From: an uncultured Faecalibacterium sp.
GTDB taxonomy: Bacteria > Bacillota > Clostridia > Oscillospirales > Ruminococcaceae
Assembly (NCBI GenBank): GCA_934525325.1
Contig: CAKSZE010000019.1
Coordinates: 1 to 27,270 of the forward strand
Direction of reading: 5' to 3'
Length of the DNA stretch: 27,270 bases
Below, piece by piece: positions 22,622 to 27,270 of this stretch. Position 1 is the first letter of the stretch. Each line of letters begins with the position of its first letter. The translations under genes were made by a program, and so were the position numbers. A model generated the notes under the pieces. That model was not told the origin of the DNA. It worked only from the letters and a program-made list of their open reading frames with translations, and did not search any database.

Positions 22622-22650
22622 GTTATAACACGGTTTTTTAGCGCTGTCAA
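22622..22650 (-). promoter_or_regulatory. Promoter of the Hsp20 gene
   Basis: On the minus strand, consensus -35 TTGACA, a 17-bp spacer and -10 TATAAC with TGT before it. Confidence 0.85.
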
Positions 22651-22664
22651 GCGTAGAGTGCTAA
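22638..22664. promoter_or_regulatory. CIRCE element (HrcA operator)
   Basis: TTAGCGCTG-N9-GAGTGCTAA matches the CIRCE consensus TTAGCACTC-N9-GAGTGCTAA with two changes in the left arm and the exact 9-bp spacer. It covers the -35 box of the Hsp20 promoter. Confidence 0.85.
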
Positions 22665-22734
22665 AATTCATAAAAGAATAATACTTTTGTCACAGCTTCT
22701 GCGATTTTTTTAAAAATACTGCGCAGCATCACAC

Positions 22735-23094
22735 TTAATTTCGTTCAAACCCCAGATAGCGCGTACCCTGAAAGCTCAGCTTTCCGGTATCGCCCTCGAC
22801 AAGCATTCCGTAGTCCGAACCATCTACTTCCAGTTCCATGCGGTCACCGCTTTCTACCTGAAAGGTGGCATAATAGGTCGTGAACGTACGCGCCATCGTA
22901 TTGTCCGTATGATGGCGGGAAACGTTCATCCGCTTGGCCACCACAGTAGCCGGGACGGTAAGGCGCGGGGAGGCATTATTTTTGCTCCATCTGCGCAGGT
23001 TGCCCACTACGGTAAACAGCATCATGCCCAGCACAAACAGAAACACCAGCGGGAACAGGATGCTGAACAGCGCGTCAAACCCACTATAAAACAT
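22735..23094 (-). CDS. DUF2500 domain-containing protein
   Basis: A 119-residue protein with one N-terminal membrane helix (about 8-30, FSILFPLVFLFVLGMML) and a small beta-rich domain. The domain ends with the family signature SGDRMELEVDGSDYG...GDTGKLSFQGTRYLGFER. The function of DUF2500 proteins is unknown. GGAGGGG precedes the ATG by 4 bases. It starts 1 bp after the stop of the DUF6054-like gene, so the two are translationally close and co-transcribed, and may work together at the membrane. Confidence 0.85.
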   Translation of the reverse strand: MFYSGFDALFSILFPLVFLFVLGMMLFTVVGNLRRWSKNNASPRLTVPATVVAKRMNVSRHHTDNTMARTFTTYYATFQVESGDRMELEVDGSDYGMLVEGDTGKLSFQGTRYLGFERN

Positions 23095-23095
23095 T

Positions 23096-23443
23096 TTACC
23101 CCTCCAAAATTTCTTCCAGCAGCTGCTTTACGTCCTCCAGAAAAGCGTCCTCGCCAAGGGTGTTCATTTTAAAGAACACCGCCTGACTGCCGCCCGCTGC
23201 AATAGCCGACAACCGGATGGGCGCGTCCCCGTTCTGGAACAAGGTCAGCGTCAGGCTGAGACGGTTGCCGCCCACCATGCTGTACCGCTCAAACACCCGC
23301 ACGCTGCACCGGGCGCTGCCGTCCTTGAAGTCGCTGCCGGCTTCCAGCTCTGCCGACCAGCTGCTATCCGGGATGGCGTGTTCCAGTTTGCGGAGCAGGG
23401 TATCGAAGTTCTGGTTGCGGATGGTCTTTTCAAAAATAGCCAT
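23096..23443 (-). CDS. DUF6054-like protein of unknown function
   Basis: A 115-residue soluble protein. It has a helical start (FEKTIRNQNFDTLLRKLEHAI), a central beta-rich part (CSVRVFERYSMVGGNRLSLTLTLFQ) and a final amphipathic helix (EDAFLEDVKQLLEEILEG). The YS-GGNRLSL motif recalls DUF6054 proteins from clostridia; the assignment is from memory. AGGAGACAGCT precedes the ATG at 23443. It is the first gene of a two-gene operon with the DUF2500 gene. I recognise no active site. Confidence 0.7.
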   Translation of the reverse strand: MAIFEKTIRNQNFDTLLRKLEHAIPDSSWSAELEAGSDFKDGSARCSVRVFERYSMVGGNRLSLTLTLFQNGDAPIRLSAIAAGGSQAVFFKMNTLGEDAFLEDVKQLLEEILEG

Positions 23444-23522
23444 AGCTGTCTCCTTTTGCAAAATGCAGTCCCTTTACCCTGAATACGAATGAAAGCAGGC
23501 AACTATTGCAGCGCCCGCCCTT

Positions 23523-23551
23523 ATTTTACCACTTTTTTCTACCGCCGGGAA
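23523..23551 (-). promoter_or_regulatory. Probable promoter of the DUF6054-like/DUF2500 operon
   Basis: On the minus strand, -10 TAAAAT preceded by TGG, with a poor -35 (TTCCCG). It rests mainly on the extended -10 box. Confidence 0.45.
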
Positions 23552-23608
23552 GGTCTGCTGCACATAGACTTCTATTTGAGGGCAGCTTTTTTCTTCCTGT
23601 AAACGAGT

Positions 23609-23640
23609 AAACCCGGAAGGTCTGGGGACCTTCCGGGTTT
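23609..23640. terminator. Terminator after the YjbR-like gene
   Basis: A perfect 14-bp stem AAACCCGGAAGGTC/GACCTTCCGGGTTT closing a TGGG loop, with short T-rich flanks on both sides. It lies 12 bp past the stop codon of the YjbR-like gene. Confidence 0.8.
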
Positions 23641-23651
23641 ACTTTATATAA

Positions 23652-24023
23652 TTATTTTTTGCGCAGCTTGGGTGCGGTGGCGGTGTAGCTCATGTCCAGT
23701 ACCAGACGGAGCTTATCCTCCGGTGCGCTGCCGTCCAGCGCGGCGGTGATCCAGTTTTCCTTATTCATATGGTAGGCCGGGTAAAAGCCCGGCTCTGCCC
23801 GCAGGGAGCCGATGAGGATAGGGTCGCATTTCAGGTTCACGATATCCACCGGCTGCTGCCCGGGCAGCCCCAGCTTGCTTTTGGGCACGGTGGTGACCAG
23901 CGCAAACCACTTGCGGTTTGCCGCATGGCGGAACACCGCCGACTCCGGAGTGTCCATCCATGGGTAGTCCGGTTCCACGCTGTAAGTATCAAAAATGAGC
24001 TGTTCCAATCCCTTGCGGTCCAT
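23652..24023 (-). CDS. MmcQ/YjbR family protein
   Basis: A 123-residue small protein of the YjbR (CyaY-like fold) family. It has the usual order: an N-terminal helix (LEQLIFDTYSVEPDYPW), a beta hairpin (KWFALVTTVPKSKLGL), VDIVNLKCDP, then AYHMNKENWITAALDG. Some homologues are described as DNA-binding; a firm role is not known. The ATG at 24023 has AAAGGGGG upstream. The frame continues up to 24455, but that part overlaps the HAD gene in another frame and is not coding. It begins 13 bp after the HAD phosphatase stop and is its operon partner. Confidence 0.88.
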   Translation of the reverse strand: MDRKGLEQLIFDTYSVEPDYPWMDTPESAVFRHAANRKWFALVTTVPKSKLGLPGQQPVDIVNLKCDPILIGSLRAEPGFYPAYHMNKENWITAALDGSAPEDKLRLVLDMSYTATAPKLRKK

Positions 24024-24036
24024 GGGCTCGCCCCCT

Positions 24037-24816
24037 TTACGGCTGTTGCGCCAGCAGCTGCGCCAGCACATCCTCCGGGCGGGGGGTGTGGTTTTTGTAT
24101 TTGGCTCGCAGCGGGGCAGCAGCGTCATCCATAATGTAAGGCACGCCCACCACGTCCAGCATGGTCTCATCGTTGTAGTTATCGCCAAAAGCCATGACCT
24201 GAGCGGGGTCGATGCCAAGGGTGCTGCACACGCACTGCACCCCGATGCCCTTGTTGGCAAAGGTGGTATCGATCCAGTACGGCCCTGCCACAGCGCAGTT
24301 AGCCTGTTTCCAGCGGGGCACAAAGCGCTCCACATAGTTCTCCACGCCCTCGTGCAGGTACACCGACACTTTGGTGATGTCCTCCGGCACCTCGGCGGGG
24401 CTGTGGATGATCTGGTAGTGGTTGCCCACGAACTGCACCCGCTGCAGCATGCCAAGGCCGCGCTCCATCAGGTAGGCAGTGTTCTGGCCGGAAAGCATCA
24501 CCTCGCTCTGCCCCTCGCTGCGCGTCCACATATCGTTGGCGATCTCCTCTGCCAGCGCCCGGGGCATAGGATTTTTGGCGATGCACTGTTCTTCTTTAAA
24601 AATCGTGCCGCCGTTTTCGCAGAGAAACACGCAGCAGTCCGCCACCGGTGCAAAAAGCTTGCGCAGGCTGGTATACTGCCGCCCGGAGGCCGGGCAGAAC
24701 CAGATGCCCCGCTGATGCAGCGCCCGGATCTGTGCAAAGATCTCGCCCTCCAGTTCTTTTTTGCCGTATTGCAGCAGCGTACCGTCAATGTCGCTGCAAA
24801 CCAGTCTGATGTCCAT
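24037..24816 (-). CDS. HAD family hydrolase (Cof-type phosphatase)
   Basis: A 259-residue cytosolic phosphatase that probably removes phosphate from sugar phosphates or nucleotides. Motif I is SDIDGTLL with Asp9 as nucleophile and Asp11 as acid. The Thr/Ser motif II region is near PASGRQY (42-48), Lys189 fits motif III, and motif IV is GDNYND (211-216). The C2-type cap lies between about 85 and 190. It is the first gene of the pair with the YjbR-like gene. The substrate of Cof-type enzymes cannot be predicted from sequence. Confidence 0.93.
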   Translation of the reverse strand: MDIRLVCSDIDGTLLQYGKKELEGEIFAQIRALHQRGIWFCPASGRQYTSLRKLFAPVADCCVFLCENGGTIFKEEQCIAKNPMPRALAEEIANDMWTRSEGQSEVMLSGQNTAYLMERGLGMLQRVQFVGNHYQIIHSPAEVPEDITKVSVYLHEGVENYVERFVPRWKQANCAVAGPYWIDTTFANKGIGVQCVCSTLGIDPAQVMAFGDNYNDETMLDVVGVPYIMDDAAAPLRAKYKNHTPRPEDVLAQLLAQQP

Positions 24817-24844
24817 GGCTGTCGTTCCCTTTCCGTTTTTTCTT

Positions 24845-24873
24845 ATTTTACCACGGTTTTTCGCTGCGGAAAA
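24845..24873 (-). promoter_or_regulatory. Promoter of the HAD/YjbR operon
   Basis: On the minus strand, -35 TTTTCC, a 17-bp spacer and -10 TAAAAT preceded by TGG. Confidence 0.6.
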
Positions 24874-24891
24874 GCCCCGGTCACGGCTTTT
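24870..24891 (-). terminator. Weak terminator of the YitT-family gene
   Basis: A 7-bp stem AAAAGCC/GGCTTTT with an 8-base loop, 20 bp past the stop codon at 24912. The T tract is short and it overlaps the -35 box of the HAD promoter. Confidence 0.4.
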
Positions 24892-24911
24892 GCTCCCTTT
24901 CCCTGCGCCGC

Positions 24912-25769
24912 TCAGCGCTTGGGCTGATAGTGCACACTGGATACATTATAGATGGTGACAAAGGCCTTGGGGTCCTCGCGGTTGATAAAGTTCATCAGCT
25001 TCTGATACTCGCTTTTATCTACAATGGTAATGATCTCGTTGTGCTTTTCAAAGTTGTATGCACCGATAGCCTCGTACATGGTAGCACCGCTGTGCAGGTC
25101 GTTGATGATGAACTGCCGCAGCGCTTCTTCCTTTTCGGTAATGATGCACACCCGGCGCTTGATGCTGTTGTCGAAGATGAAATGATCCAGCACCATGCCG
25201 TTGAAGTAAGTACCAAGAATGCTCAGCACCACCGTCTTTTTATCGTAGACAAGGGCGGCAGAGAGTGCCACGCACATGCCCGAAAGGGACATGGCCTTGC
25301 CCAATTCCATGTGCAGGTACTTATTCATGATCTTTGCCACGATATCCAGCCCGCCGGAGGATGCGTTGCGATTGAACAGGATGCTCAGACCCACGCTGAC
25401 CACCAGAATGTAGCACAGCACATCCAACTCCTGACTGCCGGTCATGGAGTCAAAATCCGGGAACAGCCGCTCGAAAAGCCCCAGAAACACCGGCAGCATC
25501 ACGCTGGTATACACAGTTTTTGCGCCAAACTCCCTGCCGCAGGTGAAAAATCCGATGATGAGCAGCACGATATTCAGCACCATGGTAATAGCAGAAAGCG
25601 GCAGCGGCACAAAATTAGAAAGCACGATGCCAAGGCCGGAAATACTGCTGACGGATGTGTGGCTGGGCACCAGAAAAAAATAGACCGCTGCTGCAATGAT
25701 GGCGACGGCTCCGGTCAGGATGGCCGCCTCTTTGGCAATTGCGGGGTAGTTCAGCTTCTTGTTTGTCAT
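24912..25769 (-). CDS. YitT family membrane protein (DUF161 + DUF2179)
   Basis: A 285-residue protein with about five membrane helices in the first two thirds (from AAILTGAVAIIAAAVYFF), including the family GLGIVLS region and FNRNASSGGLDIVAKIMNK. A soluble C-terminal DUF2179 domain follows (about 210-285, RRVCIITEKEEALRQFII, GAYNFEKHNEIITIVDK). The role of YitT proteins is not established. The ATG at 25769 has GGAGGAG upstream; the frame further up to 25871 runs through the promoter. It appears monocistronic. Confidence 0.93.
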   Translation of the reverse strand: MTNKKLNYPAIAKEAAILTGAVAIIAAAVYFFLVPSHTSVSSISGLGIVLSNFVPLPLSAITMVLNIVLLIIGFFTCGREFGAKTVYTSVMLPVFLGLFERLFPDFDSMTGSQELDVLCYILVVSVGLSILFNRNASSGGLDIVAKIMNKYLHMELGKAMSLSGMCVALSAALVYDKKTVVLSILGTYFNGMVLDHFIFDNSIKRRVCIITEKEEALRQFIINDLHSGATMYEAIGAYNFEKHNEIITIVDKSEYQKLMNFINREDPKAFVTIYNVSSVHYQPKR

Positions 25770-25802
25770 TGTTGCTCCTCCAAGCTTTTGTTTTCCGCAT
25801 TC

Positions 25803-25831
25803 AGTATACCATGCTTTACGCTTATAGAAAA
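25803..25831 (-). promoter_or_regulatory. Promoter of the YitT-family gene
   Basis: On the minus strand, -10 TATACT preceded by TGG, with a weak -35 TTTTCT at 17 bp. Confidence 0.6.
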
Positions 25832-25851
25832 GCACCCCCGGGCAAAAGACC

Positions 25852-25897
25852 AAAAAACGGGTCAGAAACACCCGTGGGTGTTTCTGACCCGTTTAAT
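25852..25897 (-). terminator. Terminator of the TraX-like gene
   Basis: An almost 19-bp stem AAACGGGTCAGAAACACCC with GGGTGTTTCTGACCCGTTT. On the minus strand the stem runs into TTTTTT. It lies 14 bp past the stop codon. Confidence 0.92.
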
Positions 25898-25907
25898 AAT
25901 AATATCC

Positions 25908-26684
25908 TTACCGGTTCACGAAGTTCAGCACCAGCGCCAGCAGCAGCATGTGCACAGGATAAAAGGCGTAGCAGGCATACTGGAAGGGCTTGCCGTGGTA
26001 GCCCTGCCGCCCGCGGTACAGCCAGATAGGCACCAGTGCCAGCAGAGCCAGCCCCTGCTGGCAGAGCTCAAAGTCCATGCCAAAGAGCCGGATGGGGTAC
26101 ATCAGCCCGCCCAGCAGTTCCACGTTGACCCAGTACAGCGCCGCCAGCTGCCCCAGCAGGCACCACCACTTGCGCCCGTGCCCGTGAAAAAAGTAGAAGA
26201 TGAACACGGTCAGCACACCGGCGCCATAGTAGTCCACCATGCCCAGCGTACCCAGCACCGCGCCTGCCGCCACCACAAGGGCGGATACCAGCAGGTACAA
26301 CCATGTTTTCTGCTTTTTGCGCACCGTTTCCATCAGATGGATGCCCAGAATGCCCAGCAGCAGCGTCCAGATAACATTCTGGTGCACCGGGTAGAACCAT
26401 GTGCCGCCGTACATCAAATCGAAGGGAATCTCCGAAAGCAGGGCAAACAGCAGCAGACGCAGGGTGTATTTTTTCAGGTCATGGGTGTGGAAATACCCTT
26501 CCACCGCCATAAAAGCAAAGATGGGAAACGCCACCCGCCCGGCACAGGTCAGCCATTCCTGCGCGGGCAGCAGGGTCGCCCACAGGTGGTCCATCAGCAT
26601 CAGCGCCATGGCAAGGATATGAAGCGCCGCCGCGCTCAGGTCAAAATGGGTCGCGGCAGTGGAATGGATCGTTTTGGTTGACAT
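25908..26684 (-). CDS. TraX-like membrane protein
   Basis: A 258-residue polytopic membrane protein (about seven to eight helices). The start LHILAMALMLMDHLWATLL, then GRVAFPIFAFMAVEGYFHT, LRLLLFALLSEIPFDLMY and QNVIWTLLLGILGIHLME follow the TraX family pattern. In F plasmids TraX acetylates pilin; chromosomal homologues in Firmicutes have no known role and no conjugation genes are present here. The second ATG (26684) is 7 bases after GAGG and is preferred to the one at 26690. It is monocistronic with its own terminator. Confidence 0.87.
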   Translation of the reverse strand: MSTKTIHSTAATHFDLSAAALHILAMALMLMDHLWATLLPAQEWLTCAGRVAFPIFAFMAVEGYFHTHDLKKYTLRLLLFALLSEIPFDLMYGGTWFYPVHQNVIWTLLLGILGIHLMETVRKKQKTWLYLLVSALVVAAGAVLGTLGMVDYYGAGVLTVFIFYFFHGHGRKWWCLLGQLAALYWVNVELLGGLMYPIRLFGMDFELCQQGLALLALVPIWLYRGRQGYHGKPFQYACYAFYPVHMLLLALVLNFVNR

Positions 26685-26737
26685 GATCATACCTCGTTTT
26701 TGTCGAAATTTAGTTGTCCTGTCTGGAATACGAACGA

Positions 26738-26786
26738 GCCCCGCAAAGAATTGCAGTCCCGGCAGTTCTTTTCCCGCCGGGGCTGG
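26738..26786. other. Stem-loop between the TraX-like gene and the small membrane peptide
   Basis: AGCCCCG and CGGGGCT close an outer 7-bp stem. Inside, AAAGAA pairs with TTCTTT around TGC/GCA. It lies just after the stop of the small minus-strand gene at 26796 and could be its terminator, although it lacks a T tract. Confidence 0.45.
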
Positions 26787-26795
26787 CTTGCTACT

Positions 26796-26942
26796 TTATT
26801 TTTTCTGCTGCGAATGCCCCAGACACAAAAAGCTGGAGCCAAGGCAGAGCCATACCACCGCCGTGGAGTGATCCTCGCCGGTAAAAAAGTTCAGCGCTGC
26901 AGCAAGAAAAAACAGCAGCCCGCTGAGATAAACAGATTGCAT
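26796..26942 (-). CDS. Small membrane peptide, 48 residues
   Basis: A short reading frame beginning MQSVYLSGLLFFLAAALNFF and ending HSQQKK. It has two hydrophobic segments (about 4-20 and 29-43) joined by a polar TGEDHST turn, a pattern seen in small hypothetical membrane proteins of clostridia. The best ribosome site (GGAGG) fits another ATG at 26950, seven bases upstream and out of frame, separated by six A residues. A one-base change in that run would join them as MKKMQSVYL. Either the peptide starts at 26942 or the frame is slipped. The function is unknown. Confidence 0.5.
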   Translation of the reverse strand: MQSVYLSGLLFFLAAALNFFTGEDHSTAVVWLCLGSSFLCLGHSQQKK

Positions 26943-26991
26943 TTTTTCATAGAGCACACCTCCGGTGTCGGATGATTTTTTATTGAATACA

Positions 26992-27041
26992 GACTGGTGT
27001 TAAAGGCTTCCCCCGTCCGGGGGAAGCCTTTAACACCAGTC
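26992..27041. repeat. Perfect 23-bp stem hairpin
   Basis: The arms 26992-27014 and 27019-27041 are perfectly complementary around a GTCC loop (start GACTGGTGTT, inner AAGGCTTCCCCC). There is no T tract, so it is not a typical terminator. It lies between the small membrane peptide and the right-edge structured segment. Confidence 0.85.
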
Positions 27042-27060
27042 ACAAGTCCCCGTTTTATCA

Positions 27061-27270
27061 TTTGATGCCTTTCCCACCGGCTATTTTGGATACGGCAAGC
27101 GCAGGGGCGGTTGCCATTTTACTCCGCGTGCAAAGGGGCGCAGAGCGCCCGCCCGGCACGCAGAAAGTGTGCGCCCACAGCAGTCTGCGGGCAAAATTCA
27201 TGAAGGGTGGCTTGCCTGCCTGCCCATGGAGACGTAAGCGCAAAAGCAGGAATGCGGGAAGGAGCAAGGG
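27061..27270. other. Hairpin-rich right edge, no gene assigned
   Basis: GCGTGC (27126-27131) and GCACGC (27156-27161) enclose GGGCGC-AGA-GCGCCC, giving a nested double stem. A minus-strand frame of 69 codons (27058-27267) covers the region, but it lacks a ribosome site and is rich in Arg, Leu and Ala as expected of GC-rich non-coding DNA. It may be a repeat or a structured RNA continuing beyond the window. Confidence 0.35.

Noticed and set aside
24024..24455. N-terminal extension of the YjbR-like frame
   Set aside because: It overlaps the HAD gene in another frame and has Cys/Trp/Arg-rich nonsense composition; the real start with a ribosome site is at 24023.
24930..26681. A 583-codon plus-strand frame, His/Gln-rich
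   Set aside because: Shadow of the YitT-family and TraX-like genes, crossing their terminator and promoter.
25908..26684. Conjugative element suggested by the TraX similarity
   Set aside because: No relaxase, pilus, integrase or origin of transfer is present; chromosomal TraX-like proteins are common in Firmicutes.

Overview
The window looks like chromosomal DNA of a GC-rich gut clostridium, most likely Faecalibacterium or a close relative in the Oscillospiraceae. The evidence is a base composition that looks well above 50% GC, Firmicutes-type GGAGG ribosome binding sites, a CIRCE/HrcA-type heat-shock control site, a hybrid histidine kinase of the SHDIRTPMNAI type and several clostridial protein families (DUF2500, DUF6054-like, YitT, M18, TraX-like). 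The genus is inferred, not proven. There is no phage, IS transposase, CRISPR array or rRNA.

Layout, left to right. Positions 1-215 hold tRNA-Gly(GCC) and tRNA-Cys(GCA) with a terminator. Positions 254-818 are a gene-free block of nested inverted repeats containing two copies of an ~80-bp core whose flanking arms differ between copies yet pair within each copy. Next come a GNAT acetyltransferase (-) and recG (+), divergent from one promoter region. Positions 3544-6407 are a three-gene minus-strand operon: metallophosphoesterase, glycosyltransferase, membrane acyltransferase. A D,D-carboxypeptidase-like protein at 6588-7931 has lost all three penicillin-binding-protein motifs. It is followed by a P1/DmpA peptidase whose leader is a 160-bp imperfect palindrome, an aromatic-acid-exporter-like membrane protein, a MATE exporter and an AI-2E-family transporter.

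The most unusual unit is 13009-17096. It is a two-gene operon of a lipoprotein that fuses an ABC-type solute-binding domain to a 5'-nucleotidase C-terminal domain, followed by a hybrid sensor kinase. No transport permease is encoded nearby, so the lipoprotein probably senses for the kinase rather than feeding a transporter. After a small secreted protein comes a peptide/amino-acid block on the minus strand: a GntR/FCD regulator, an APC amino-acid permease and an M18 aminopeptidase. A 26-bp palindromic operator overlaps the -35 box of the permease promoter.

The right third holds an Hsp20 gene under a CIRCE element, a two-gene DUF6054-like/DUF2500 operon, a HAD phosphatase/YjbR operon, a YitT membrane protein, a TraX-like membrane protein and a 48-residue membrane peptide. 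It ends in gene-poor, hairpin-rich sequence. Most promoters seen carry a TGn extended -10, often as TGGTA, which may be a house style of this genome.
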